Assembly (NCBI GenBank): GCA_002729725.1
Contig: PBYS01000116.1
Coordinates: 1 to 64,000, forward strand
From: Puniceicoccaceae bacterium
GTDB taxonomy: Bacteria > Verrucomicrobiota > Verrucomicrobiia > Opitutales > Coraliomargaritaceae
Length of the DNA stretch: 64,000 nucleotides
Direction of reading: 5' to 3'
Shown in pieces: positions 1 through 8,623 of the stretch. The notes below the pieces were generated by a model. That model did not search any database. It was given only the letters and a program-made list of their open reading frames with translations, and was not told the DNA's origin. Every line of letters starts with the position of its first letter. Positions within the stretch are counted from its first letter, which is position 1. The position numbers and the translations under genes are program-made.

Positions 1-625
1 CTCGATACTGCGTAAAGGCCGTCTTAGGTGGTTTGCCACATAAAACATGGTTAAATCCGGGTAAGAAGCGTTCTAGTTTTTGCATACAAAAACACGAATT
101 GCCAACGGCCTTTACGTCAGCTTTTATTTAAGTTTTTTTACTCAATTATGCTGCTTAAGTCCGTGCCATTCGGGTCAGTTCATTACCTTTGTGGTCGTTC
201 TGGGACAGCAGATTATCATAAATGCAAAAATAGAAACGACCAATGCATCCCAGCCACAGTCTAGGGCGTAAGAAGAAGAAGGAAGAAGTCATGGGCAGAA
301 TCGAAAGCCAAAGACGATCCGTTGGCGCTCTTTTAAAAACCGATAATCTCAAAACCTTCCTTCGAGGCGGCAATCGCCAGGCGTTCATCATTACAAAAGT
401 AAAGCGTCAAAACACTGACTATCGTCAGCACTGCACAAAGCCACAGGCTTTATTAAGGTCCAAAATCGCTTCAATGGCATGCGACGCACACCTTGATAAA
501 AGACACGGGCAAACATAGCGGCAGGCACCTAATACAGAAAACGCTACTTCTGCAGGATCTCCCACTCCTCGGCGGTTTTTAAATTACCACTTGTATCCAC
601 ATCAGGACGGCGCAGGTTTGACCTC
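1..625. other. left-end region without a supported gene
   Basis: I found no reading frame here with a recognisable family, signal peptide or convincing start. A minus-strand frame ending at 333-335 finishes with a hydrophobic run and a tail reading DERLAIAASKEGFEIIGF. It resembles the end of PIN-type toxins only loosely and has no visible start, so it is not annotated. The only clear structure is the inverted repeat at 11-116. Upstream sequence outside the window is needed to know whether this is the tail of another locus. Confidence 0.4.
11..116. repeat. 12-bp perfect inverted repeat, 82-bp spacer
   Basis: CGTAAAGGCCGT at 11-22 is the exact reverse complement of ACGGCCTTTACG at 105-116. The match is long enough to be unlikely by chance over so short a distance. 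No transposase lies between the arms, so it could be the ends of a small non-autonomous element or a long-stem RNA structure. Confidence 0.45.
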
Positions 626-1651
626 ATGTATCGTCTATTTGCCATTCTCGCTGCGCTGATTCCCCTATCGAATTGGAGCGATGCTAAGCAGTACACCGAC
701 CCGATCACCGGGGAAACGCAAGAGGTGTATGTCTGGATAAACAACCGCGACCGAAATCCAACAGAAGGCGGACTGGTCTCCCTCGGAGCCTACGTTGACG
801 AACATGTATTCATTGCTCCAACTGCCAAAGTTCTGGACAGTGCTTACATCGATGGATCTTCCATCAGAATTTACGGAAACGCGGTGGTGCGAGGAGAAGC
901 TTCCGTCAGTGGAACCGTTCGTATTTTTGGCAATGCAGTTGTAGCCGGCAGTGCAGTCATCGAAGGCGACTTTGGCCGGGAGGCGGAAATTAAAATTTAT
1001 GGGGATGCTATTGTCGCCGGCGATACAGTGGTCACATCGGGAGCGAGCATCAGTGGTCAAGCGTACCTGATGGAAGGCGAGTTTGCGGACCAGCGCATTT
1101 CGCCCAAAGAGAAATCTGAAGCACGCTTACAACATGAGAAAAGTCAGCGCGGCATAGTCGATCAACAACAGGAATTATTAAAGCAGCAGCGTGCATTAGC
1201 GGCCTACAACAACGCGTTGAATCAGATCAGTAAGCTCGACAAGGAATATGACGAGACTGAGCACAAGCGTTCTTCAAAAAATAAAATCAAAACATTCGTT
1301 CGTTTTAGGAATAGCACAAAAGAACTGATCCTAGAAAATTCGCATAAGACCTATTTTGAGGGAGACCTGGTTGCGACAAGCGAGTTCTCACTAAGCCTTC
1401 CCTTGGATTTCCTGAAAAAGACCGTGTCGATAAACGATCAAAGTGGAATTGCATTTGATATGATTGAACCCGGAGGTCAGCTGACATCCCGTAAATCGCG
1501 TGTTCATTTCAATAAAACGGAGGAGCATAATGATAACAGATTAATTCATTATAGGACGTATGACCTGCCAGAGGACCTCTTGTCAGACTTACTGCCTCCG
1601 TTGAGGGTGATTGCCGAGTATAACACGACGAAGTGGAGCCGCGAAAATTGA
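626..1651 (+). CDS. secreted protein with left-handed beta-helix (hexapeptide-like) repeats
   Basis: A 341-residue protein. Residues 1-20 form a signal peptide (hydrophobic run ending near WSDA). Residues 65-155 carry imperfect hexapeptide-like repeats such as IRIYGNAVVRGEA and VRIFGNAVVAGSA, typical of a left-handed parallel beta-helix. A Gln/Lys-rich, probably helical linker follows at 160-215, and the C-terminal 120 residues are mostly beta and unassigned. Hexapeptide helices occur in acyltransferases and in structural proteins. No acyltransferase catalytic His or cofactor site is evident, so a structural or surface role is more likely. It stands alone, with about 270 bp before the next remnant. 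Function unknown. Confidence 0.6.
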   Translation: MYRLFAILAALIPLSNWSDAKQYTDPITGETQEVYVWINNRDRNPTEGGLVSLGAYVDEHVFIAPTAKVLDSAYIDGSSIRIYGNAVVRGEASVSGTVRIFGNAVVAGSAVIEGDFGREAEIKIYGDAIVAGDTVVTSGASISGQAYLMEGEFADQRISPKEKSEARLQHEKSQRGIVDQQQELLKQQRALAAYNNALNQISKLDKEYDETEHKRSSKNKIKTFVRFRNSTKELILENSHKTYFEGDLVATSEFSLSLPLDFLKKTVSINDQSGIAFDMIEPGGQLTSRKSRVHFNKTEEHNDNRLIHYRTYDLPEDLLSDLLPPLRVIAEYNTTKWSREN

Positions 1652-1918
1652 TACCGAATCGGTTAAGAGTCGGGGCTAGGCAAAAACCGGGAGCAGGCTT
1701 TAGCTCCTCCTGCGCAAGCGCATGAAAAAGGAAAAGTCCGGCAGTGATACAAAGGTCCAAGACGATCAGCTGACGCAGTTTTAGGCAGCATCGAGGATCT
1801 CACGATTATAAGAACAACGGAACGTCCCCTTTCTGTGCCTCCCCCTTTTGTGCCTCGTTTTAAGATGAATCAGCTTCATATCCGTGGCGATGCCTAGCCA
1901 TGTGCCTTCTTCGATCAC

Positions 1919-2494
1919 CTATAGAAACTTATTTGGCTTCGAAACGGCCTCGTTTATCGCCTCGATGATCAATTCGACGTCCGATGATGGATTCGCCGGA
2001 AAAGGTGTATTTGCACCTTTTCCGGTAATTCTTCACGCGCCGACAGGCTTTTACCGCAGTTCTCACGTTCTCTTTGGTAACCAGAGGAGGAATTAGTTTT
2101 TTACAGCCAGCTTTATTCTTATCGTAGCCACTCCATCCAAAAGCTTGTTCAAGGTGTGGCTTCACATACACACACTTCAGCATCTGCGCTGTCGTATAAT
2201 GTGCAGCACTATGAAGCAATAGCCAGTATTCGAAGCAGGGTTCACTGTAGGCAACCTTAACTCCCTTACTTTCCGCATAGGCGATTCCTTCATTTCGCTT
2301 TGATGGTGTAAGCACATCGGTGTCAAACACGATCCAAATCTGATCAAAGTCTTCCAGCTGGCTGATGCTAAGCTTTTTATCACGTGCTTCCTTACGCCGT
2401 TTCTTCTGAAAGGCTAGAGCTGCATCCGTTAACTTCTTAGGGTCTCCGCGACCAGCACCATGAGGAACCAACTCGACCGAAGGAGAGGCAAAGG
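1919..2494 (-). pseudogene. RloB-like protein, truncated at the N-terminus and frameshifted near the end
   Basis: RloB-family proteins accompany an SMC/ABC-like ATPase in restriction-linked and abortive-infection loci. The frame reads EPAYFEALRNTF, then the acidic motif IVFDTDVL and CFEYWLLLH, which match RloB (compare FDxD and CFExWLLLH). Two lesions are visible. The first beta-strand and glutamate motif expected before EPAYFEALR are missing, with a stop directly upstream. Near the 3' end a shift in the A-run at 2000-2003 is needed to read NPSSDVELIIEAINEA, the expected family tail, which stops at 1919-1921. Without the shift the frame ends later in unrelated residues at 1929. It follows the truncated ATPase on the same strand, overlapping its 3' end slightly. 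I infer a dead defence gene. Confidence 0.7.
1996..2025. repeat. 12-bp perfect hairpin at the rloB frameshift
   Basis: CCGGAAAAGGTG (1996-2007) and CACCTTTTCCGG (2014-2025) are perfect complements around a 6-nt loop. The A-run in the left arm is where one base must be removed to restore the RloB reading frame. The hairpin may have promoted a slippage error. It lacks a following T-tract, so it is not an intrinsic terminator. Confidence 0.6.
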
Positions 2495-2500
2495 TATTCC

Positions 2501-3499
2501 TTAGCGCTTCAAAATAGGCAGGTTCTGATTAGTTTCAGCTTCGCCCATGAGTCCGGTCGGGATAAATGGGACTGCGCCGTAACGTCCAGCCATATAACCG
2601 CGAACCAAAGATTCTCTTTTACGCGGCCTATAATCAGTAAGAGGATAAAGATAGGTCGCTCCTTCATCATCTTTATCGGCAAACCACACCTGATCACGTC
2701 GAATCAGACCAGTGTCTAATAGGAGCGGATTATGAGTCGTAAAAATCAGCTGAGCACCTTTGGGATTCGTGCTTTGACTGAATACCAAGCGAAGTAAGGC
2801 GTGAACCATGAGCGGGTGCATACTGGATTCAATCTCATCAAGCCCAGCAATGTAACCATTCTCTAGAATATCAAGCCAAGGTCCAGTGAGCGCGAAGAAC
2901 TTTTGTGTTCCAGAAGATTCATCCTCCCATTCAAGTGCATATTCCCGGCCTTTCGCCCCCCGGTGACCAAGCGAAACCTTGATATGCTTCTTATCGATAA
3001 GTTGCTTAATGAGCTCATCGGGCATATCACTCGGAAGATCACCTTCCTGAAACTGGTGTTCACTCGCCTTGGCTGACAATATCCCCAAATCCGCATGTTG
3101 CAAAAGACGGGTGATTTGAGCCCGCTTATTCGGATCCTGCATTAACTGTCTTGCAGTAAAGCTGGGTGACAGCGGAGGAAAGTCAGCATTGAGCCGAAGC
3201 ATGCAGATCCGCTCCTTAAACCACAAGTAGATCGGTCTCAGTTGCTCATCATTGAATTTAACCGCGGTCGAAAGATAAAGCGCGTTGGTACGCGTATATT
3301 TTACGCGATTTGCATCTCGCCGATAGTCGGTCGGTCGGGCAGGTTCCCAGGTGTAATCTTCATCCTCATCATCCCAGCTACGCTCATACCAGACCTGTTC
3401 CCTACCTTTAGGAAAAGCAGACAAGGATTCGTATAAGATGCGGTCTTTATTCAAAACCAGCGCGAAGTGATAACGCACGCCATCTACGCCGATGCTCCG
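2501..3499 (-). pseudogene. RloA-like AAA/ABC-type ATPase lacking its Walker A region
   Basis: The frame (325 residues from a GTG at 3478, extending in frame to 3499) matches the middle and end of AAA_21-type ATPases paired with RloB. It contains GLDEIESSMHP (Walker B with glutamate, residues about 212-222), LIFTTHNPLLLD (switch/H-loop region) and the tail GRYGAVPFI. These ATPases are normally about 400 residues and begin with a P-loop (GxNxSGKS). None is present here, and the frame is closed by a stop just upstream, where a broken acetyltransferase begins. The product could not bind ATP normally. I infer that a deletion removed about 90-100 N-terminal residues. Confidence 0.7.
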
Positions 3500-3539
3500 T
3501 CATTACCTTTGTGCTTGTCTTTGAAAGAGCTGGACACCG

Positions 3540-3778
3540 AGAACGACCATCGAAAGCCCATTCATTCCCCCAAATCACAAAGCATTGAGGATGCCCGGAC
3601 AACACCGCGAAACCACGCCCTTCGATCGAAGCAATGCGGGGCAGGTCCAACCAAAGCCGACTGGCTTCGTCCATCTCAATGCCAGATCGTAGGCATATGT
3701 ATCGCCTCTCCAGGCAATGTCTCGAAAGATCGGCCAAATTCTATCAAAGTCGGCTTTCGTTGCCGCCCTCGCCTCCAA
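3540..3778 (-). pseudogene. GNAT acetyltransferase remnant
   Basis: The first 31 residues (starting MEARAATKADFDRIWPIFRD and including GDTYAYD) are the typical start of a GNAT N-acetyltransferase. At about 3700 the homology continues in another frame (MDEASRLWLDLPR, as in xDEAxxLWxxxPR) and then fades. The acetyl-CoA binding motif is absent. It lies just upstream of the truncated ATPase on the same strand, so both may have been broken by the same deletion. Confidence 0.6.
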
Positions 3779-3881
3779 TTGATCTTTTAGATTGATCAGT
3801 ATCGGCCATTGCTTATATCAGGCATTCTTGCTGCTTATCAGACAATTCGACTGCATAAACTCATACCAACCGATACCTATT

Positions 3882-6671
3882 TTGACTCAAAAAAGCACCA
3901 CACCGGCACCCACAGCGGCTCAGGCCACTACTCAGAACCGCGGATTTGAAAAAATAGACGCCGACGTCAACTACCTGATGGGCGAACTCCAACAGGTGAT
4001 GAAGGAATCCGGCTACGCCGATATGACGGACTATCTGCCCTGGACCGGCAGCAAGCTCGCCCAACAAGAGCAATTTACCAGTCGCATGGTGCAAGCCTAC
4101 TCGATCGCCTTCCAGCTCCTCAGCATGGTGGAGGAAAATACCGCCAACCAAATTCGCCGTATCCACGAACAGGAGGGGGATTTGCACCAATGGCGCGGCC
4201 TGTGGGGCAGCCACCTCAAAGAACTGAAGGAACAAGGCCTCTCCGAAGAGCAGATCGCCGATGCGCTGCATGAAGTACACGTGGAGCCTGTGCTGACCGC
4301 ACACCCCACCGAACCCAAGCGAATCACCGTGCTGGAACTGCACCGCGAGCTCTACTTGAAACTTGTGATGCGCGAAAACTCAATGTGGACGCCTAGCGAG
4401 ATCGAAGACATCCGCCGCAGCATCCGCACTATCCTCGATCGCTTGTGGCGGACGGGAGAAATCTATCTGACCAAGCCCAGCATCGAAATGGAGCGCCAGG
4501 GCATCGAACACTACCTGACCTCCATCTTTCCGACTGCCATCCAGACGCTGGACCGCAACCTGATCCACGCCTGGGAAAGCCTCGGCTTTGACCCGGCATC
4601 ACTGGAAAGACGCCGCCCTCACATCAACTTCGGCTGCTGGGTCGGAGGCGACCGCGATGGTCACCCCTTCGTGACACCGGAAGTGACAGAAGAGTCGCTG
4701 CTCTCCTATCGCATCAAGGCATTGAAGCTTCACAAAAAGGCATTGATTGAGCTCCGCGCCAAGCTGAGCCTGTCCTCCAGCCTACAATCACCGCCGGAAG
4801 AGTTGTTGGATGGCATCGCTAAGCAATGGGAAATACTCGGCAACCGTGCGGCGGCCATGTGCGCGCGCAACGAAAATGAGCCTTGGCGCCAATTCGTCAG
4901 CCTGATGATCGCCCGCATTCCGGTCACCGAAGGTGTCGACTCTGAGGTCGACCACCTGTCAACGGATCACTTTATTAGCTACAAACGCTCCAGCGAATTA
5001 AACGAAGATCTGGAGTTGCTACGTCGCAGCCTGCTACGCGTAAATGCCCGTTCCATCGTCGAGGAAGATATCGATCCTGCCATCAATCAGCTGCGCACCT
5101 TCGGTTTCCATCTCGCCAGCTTGGATATCCGTCAAAACAGCGAAGTGCACGAGCGCGCCGTCAGCCAAGTGCTGGAATGCCTGAACTTCCCGGAAACCGA
5201 CTATGACCAATGGGATGAGGCCAAGCGCGTCGACTTCCTCAAATCACAATTAAGCCGCACCGATCGCCGCCTACGCCACAATGCCAAGCTGGGCGAAGAC
5301 GCACAAAAAGCAATCGGCGCACTCACCGTAGTGGCCCGCCACGTAAAGCGCTACGGCACACCCGCATTGGGCGCACTGATTGTGAGCATGACCCGCACGG
5401 TCTCCGACCTCATGGCGGTGTATTTCCTCGCCCGCGAAGCAGGACTGCTACAGCAGGATGCCGATGCCAATATCATCTGCCCGCTACCAGTCGTCCCACT
5501 CTTGGAAACCGTGCAAGATCTGGAAAACGGCCCCGAAATTTTGGATGCCTTTTTACAGCTCCCCATCACCCGCCACTCCCAGCGCTGGATTTCGGACAAC
5601 CGCCAACGCAAGGATCTGGTCCAGCAAGTGATGATCGGCTACAGCGACAGTAACAAGGACAAGGGCATCCTCGCCAGCCAGTGGGCCCTACACAAAGGAC
5701 AGGAAAAGATCGTCGCGATGGGCCAGCAGCACGGCTTCCGCATCCGCTTCTTCCACGGTCGCGGGGGCACCATCAGCCGCGGCGCGGGACCAACGGACCG
5801 CTTCCTCGAAGCCCTGCCCGAAGCCGCCCTCTCCTACGACCTGCGTACCACAGAACAGGGCGAAGTCATCGCCCAGAAGTTTGCCAACCTGCGCACTGCC
5901 ACTTACAACCTGGAGCTGCTGGCAGCAGGCACCCTGCTCTTTTCCCAGCCACACAAACAGACCAAATACGACGAGGACACCGCCGCCACGCTGCAAAGTC
6001 TCTCCGACTACAGCGCCGAAACCTATCAGGCGCTGCTGCATGGCAAGGACTTCATGAGCTTCTACCGTCAGGCCACTCCGATCGACGTGCTCGAAGTCAG
6101 CCGGATCGGCTCGCGCCCTTCGCGCCGCACAGGCGCGCACTCTCTGGATGACCTGCGCGCCATCCCCTGGGTCTTCAGCTGGTCGCTCAGCCGCTACTTC
6201 CTGCCCGGCTGGTATGGCGTGGGCAGCGCCCTGGACAAACTCTGCGAAAGCGATGCCGATGCCTACCAACAACTCAAGGACGGCATCCACAGTAATGCCT
6301 TCCTGCGCTACGTATTCACCAATGTCGAAGCCAGCCTGATCAGCGTCGACCACAAGGTAATGACCGCCTTCTCCGAGCTGGTCGAGGACGATGCACTACG
6401 CAACCGCTTCATCGATCCCATCAACCAGGACATGCAGCTGGCGCACAAACACCTGCAACATCTATTCGTGGCACCGATCGAGGAGCGCCGCCCCAACTTG
6501 GTCAACACCACTCAACGTCGCAACAAAGCGCTCGAGGGGCTCCACTTCTACCAGATCGAGCTGATCAAGCAATGGCGCGCCAACGGCAGTGATAAAGCCG
6601 ACGAAAGCATGCTCAACCGCCTACTGCTGACAGTCAACGCCATCGCCAGTGGCCTGAAGATGACAGGCTGA
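3882..6671 (+). CDS. ppc: phosphoenolpyruvate carboxylase
   Basis: Catalyses PEP plus bicarbonate to oxaloacetate, the anaplerotic feed to the TCA cycle, in the cytoplasm. Diagnostic motifs are VLTAHPTE with the catalytic His near residue 141, GYSDSNKDKG near 586-595 and the glycine loop GRGGTISRGAGPT near 625. The C-terminus ends GLKMTG, close to the family's usual NTG end. From the TTG at 3882 the protein has 929 residues, normal for the family. The frame stays open up to a TTG at 3792, but the added 30 residues are not PPC-like, so 3882 is preferred. No strong Shine-Dalgarno is visible. A 58-nt piece of this gene (6458-6515) is echoed at 7372-7429. Confidence 0.95.
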   Translation: MTQKSTTPAPTAAQATTQNRGFEKIDADVNYLMGELQQVMKESGYADMTDYLPWTGSKLAQQEQFTSRMVQAYSIAFQLLSMVEENTANQIRRIHEQEGDLHQWRGLWGSHLKELKEQGLSEEQIADALHEVHVEPVLTAHPTEPKRITVLELHRELYLKLVMRENSMWTPSEIEDIRRSIRTILDRLWRTGEIYLTKPSIEMERQGIEHYLTSIFPTAIQTLDRNLIHAWESLGFDPASLERRRPHINFGCWVGGDRDGHPFVTPEVTEESLLSYRIKALKLHKKALIELRAKLSLSSSLQSPPEELLDGIAKQWEILGNRAAAMCARNENEPWRQFVSLMIARIPVTEGVDSEVDHLSTDHFISYKRSSELNEDLELLRRSLLRVNARSIVEEDIDPAINQLRTFGFHLASLDIRQNSEVHERAVSQVLECLNFPETDYDQWDEAKRVDFLKSQLSRTDRRLRHNAKLGEDAQKAIGALTVVARHVKRYGTPALGALIVSMTRTVSDLMAVYFLAREAGLLQQDADANIICPLPVVPLLETVQDLENGPEILDAFLQLPITRHSQRWISDNRQRKDLVQQVMIGYSDSNKDKGILASQWALHKGQEKIVAMGQQHGFRIRFFHGRGGTISRGAGPTDRFLEALPEAALSYDLRTTEQGEVIAQKFANLRTATYNLELLAAGTLLFSQPHKQTKYDEDTAATLQSLSDYSAETYQALLHGKDFMSFYRQATPIDVLEVSRIGSRPSRRTGAHSLDDLRAIPWVFSWSLSRYFLPGWYGVGSALDKLCESDADAYQQLKDGIHSNAFLRYVFTNVEASLISVDHKVMTAFSELVEDDALRNRFIDPINQDMQLAHKHLQHLFVAPIEERRPNLVNTTQRRNKALEGLHFYQIELIKQWRANGSDKADESMLNRLLLTVNAIASGLKMTG

Positions 6672-6772
6672 GCCAGTCTAACTACAAGCTTTCAAGCCAT
6701 GCAGCCAGCTCGGCAAACACACTAATAACTAGGTATTCGCCCTAATTTCATCTGTAAACCTTGGATTTTACT

Positions 6773-7360
6773 ATGCACCCTTTCCGCTCCTTGCTAGCAA
6801 CACCTGCCCTTCTGAGTGCGTTGGCCCTCCCCACAGTCACACAAGCCAACTTTATTGATAACTTAAACGATCTCAGCAATTTGATCGTAAACAACACAGG
6901 CAGCTCCACCACCACGCTGGATGACAACAGCGGCGACGGAACTGTGCTATTTGAACGGGACACGACTGCTGCGGATACATTTGTCGACTGGCGTGAGTCT
7001 CAAACAGGTTTTTTCAATCTGACAACTGAGGGCGAGTTTATACTGACTCCCGATGCAATTGGAGCGACTAACTCGGGCTCCTACAATGTAAACATACTAT
7101 TCTACGACGATAACAATTTCCAAGGTGAACAACAGGTGATCGCAGACACCAGCAGCACCTCATCTCAGACGGTAGACGTGGCTGCCTTGGCAAACTCCGA
7201 CTTCGCCGCTGCGAATCAATGGTTTGCGCGCATCCGTCTAGTCAACGGCCCGGGTGCCTTCGAATTTGACAGTTTCGCTGCGGTGCCTGAACCCGCAAGC
7301 AGCGGGCTACTGATGGGACTGGCTCTGCTAGGCGTTAGTATGATACGTCGCCGCCGCTAA
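6773..7360 (+). CDS. PEP-CTERM sorting-domain protein
   Basis: A 195-residue exported protein starting at ATG 6773. Residues 1-25 are a signal peptide with the hydrophobic run SLLATPALLSALALP. The C-terminus has the full PEP-CTERM signature: VPEPASSG, a hydrophobic helix, then RRRR. Such proteins are processed by exosortase and usually end up in the envelope or extracellular matrix. The central region is Asp/Thr/Ser rich with no assigned domain. It lies between intact ppc and the ppc echo, so it may be cargo brought in with that rearrangement. No exosortase is in the window. Confidence 0.8.
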   Translation: MHPFRSLLATPALLSALALPTVTQANFIDNLNDLSNLIVNNTGSSTTTLDDNSGDGTVLFERDTTAADTFVDWRESQTGFFNLTTEGEFILTPDAIGATNSGSYNVNILFYDDNNFQGEQQVIADTSSTSSQTVDVAALANSDFAAANQWFARIRLVNGPGAFEFDSFAAVPEPASSGLLMGLALLGVSMIRRRR

Positions 7361-7371
7361 AAAATAGTCGA

Positions 7372-7429
7372 GCAACATCCCTTCGCGGCACCGAGCAAGG
7401 AGCGCCGTCCCAACCTGGTCAACACCATC
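7372..7429 (+). repeat. ppc echo: duplicated internal piece of ppc
   Basis: This stretch aligns without gaps to 6458-6515 inside ppc, differing at about ten positions. Translated, it reads HPFAAPSKERRPNLVNT against HLFVAPIEERRPNLVNT in ppc. It has the same orientation as ppc, is separated from it by the PEP-CTERM gene, and on its right side runs straight into a dehalogenase fragment at 7430. The divergence suggests a remnant of a second ppc allele rather than a very recent duplication. Confidence 0.75.
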
Positions 7430-7686
7430 GCAAGTGCGGGCTTGTAGATTTGAATATCTTCGATGCTGTAGCGTGCTTCAAAAAACTCGATCAAGCCTGC
7501 GTTTTCAAACTGAGTTTGCACGCCCTTGTTCGAGGAGTTGGTGAAGCTGATAAGACGAACCCCCAGGGCTTCGAGTGCTTGCAGCCCTGCCTTTACATCA
7601 GGATGAGGTGGCAGACTACGAAGCGGTGTCACGATCGCCTCGCGAGCCGCAGCTTCAGCCAATTCGATACTATTATTGTGAGCCAC
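7430..7686 (-). pseudogene. haloacid-dehalogenase (HAD type II-like) internal fragment
   Basis: Residues such as PPHPDVKAGLQALEALGVRL, LISFTNSS and YSIEDIQIYKPAL match the middle of HAD type II hydrolases (motif II S/T-N and the motif III lysine region). The N-terminal catalytic Asp motif (DxYGT) and the C-terminal DD motif are both missing. The 3' side of the fragment is fused to the ppc echo in reverse orientation. It is a broken gene, with only about 80 of the usual 220 residues left. Confidence 0.7.
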
Positions 7687-7771
7687 TTCATTGCGTAGCC
7701 TCGAAATTTTGTTTCCATGCGTCGCCTTCGGCTATGCAGGAAATAGTCGGGGGGGGGCGATCGGCATCGCA

Positions 7772-7796
7772 CCGGTTCCTAGAACCGAGGCATCTA
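7772..7796 (+). repeat. dispersed 25-nt palindromic repeat, copy 1
   Basis: CCGGTTCCTAGAACCGAGGC followed by ATCTA. The core is a GGTTC/GAACC hairpin. Closely similar copies occur at 42747-42771 and 42778-42802, with a half copy at 58674-58690. All lie between genes, as expected for a REP-like element. Confidence 0.65.
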
Positions 7797-7924
7797 AAAA
7801 GACATATCTATTAGGACCAAACTTTTCTCAAATAGGTATTAGGCCCTACGGCAAGGAGAGTAAAACTATCCGTGACGTCTGCAAAATCCTTCTTTATTCT
7901 CACACCTACCCCATCTTAAGCGCG

Positions 7925-8278
7925 TTATTTCATGCTTTTGTCGAATTTTTTATTCTGCTCGACGATAGAATACCAAAGGTCGGAAGCTTCCATGTCATTT
8001 TTTTGAGCCCCCGGGGTTCGACTCCCATATTTGTAGTGGTAGCGCATCTGCACAAACGTAATGCCATGCTCGAATTCTTTATATATGATACGATGTTCTT
8101 CAGTAATTCGTCGTGACCAGTAACCGCTTAGATGATGCTTTAGAGCTTCAGGCTTACCAATGCCTTCGTGTGGTGTTCGCTGAATATCCTTAATTAGTGA
8201 ATGAATTCTTTTTAACGTCTTCTTGTCGGTCATCTGCCAGTATTGGTAATCCTCCCAAGCCTGTGCAGTAAATGGGAG
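7925..8278 (-). pseudogene. yoeB: YoeB-type mRNA interferase toxin without its own start and with an altered tail
   Basis: The frame LPFTAQAWEDYQYWQ followed by TDKKTLKRIHSLIKDIQR, GIGKPEALKHHLSGYW, SRRITEEHRIIY and QMRYHY covers almost all of YoeB, a ribosome-dependent RNase. The expected Glu (GKPEAL), Arg (SRRI) and His-Tyr (RYHY) active-site residues are present. The first residues are lost because the gene is joined directly to the 5' part of brnT in another frame. The only ATG in frame is at 8233, inside the protein. After RYHY, where YoeB normally stops, the frame runs on for 26 unrelated residues. No YefM antitoxin precedes it, which fits an inactive remnant. Confidence 0.7.
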
Positions 8279-8462
8279 TGTAGAAGGCGCCCCAGAGCTT
8301 TCTATTTAACATCGCGAGCAGGGCGAAGCGCTCTTCGTCTTCTGATTTCGCCGGAAATCCAATGCAATCTGGGTCGTTCCAGAGTGATTGAGCTTCTTCA
8401 AAATCAAGACCATGCTTCGCCTTATTTAATTCACTTTTTATGGGATCATACTCGAACTCCAT
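8274..8462 (-). pseudogene. brnT: BrnT-type toxin, 5' fragment
   Basis: Residues 1-63 (starting MEFEYDPIKSELNKAKHGLD, then FEEAQSLWNDPD and DEERFALLAMLNRKLWGAFYT) are the N-terminal two thirds of BrnT, a RelE-fold ribonuclease. At about 8274 the homology ends and YoeB sequence starts in a different frame. The read-through continues to 8190. The C-terminal strand with the usual RxISAR motif and the BrnA antitoxin are missing. The original promoter and operator appear to survive upstream. Confidence 0.75.
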
Positions 8463-8463
8463 T

Positions 8464-8500
8464 TAGGTATAGAAATCATACCTATAGTTGAATTTGTCAA
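8464..8500 (-). promoter_or_regulatory. promoter/operator of the brnT remnant
   Basis: On the minus strand TTGACA (8495-8500) is followed by the inverted repeat TAGGTAT-agaaatc-ATACCTA (8464-8484), which ends two bases before the brnT start. TA operons are usually autoregulated through such palindromes. The spacing from TTGACA to the best TATGAT is about 14 bp, short for a sigma-70 promoter. Confidence 0.5.
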
Positions 8501-8623
8501 GACCTTCGGTTTCTTGGCCAACGTGGATACCAGACAACCAGCCTCTGAGCTGAATCGTCCAGTTGATTTTTAGAGTTTTAGTGGCGGGGCAAATGGGTTG
8601 TCTGCGTCGACTGGGTCTGCCCT

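Noticed and set aside
323..420. minus-strand PIN-toxin-like tail (DERLAIAASKEGFEIIGF)
   Set aside because: No start, no upstream acidic PIN residues, and the upstream residues look like a membrane helix. The similarity is too short.
3792..3881. 30-residue N-terminal extension of ppc
   Set aside because: It starts with TTG, includes a hydrophobic run not present in PEP carboxylases, and the protein is full length from 3882.
8011..8027. tRNA T-arm-like GGTTCGACTCC motif
   Set aside because: Only three of five stem pairs form, no acceptor stem, anticodon arm or CCA is found around it. It lies in the altered tail of the YoeB remnant and is probably chance, or at most an attachment-site scar.
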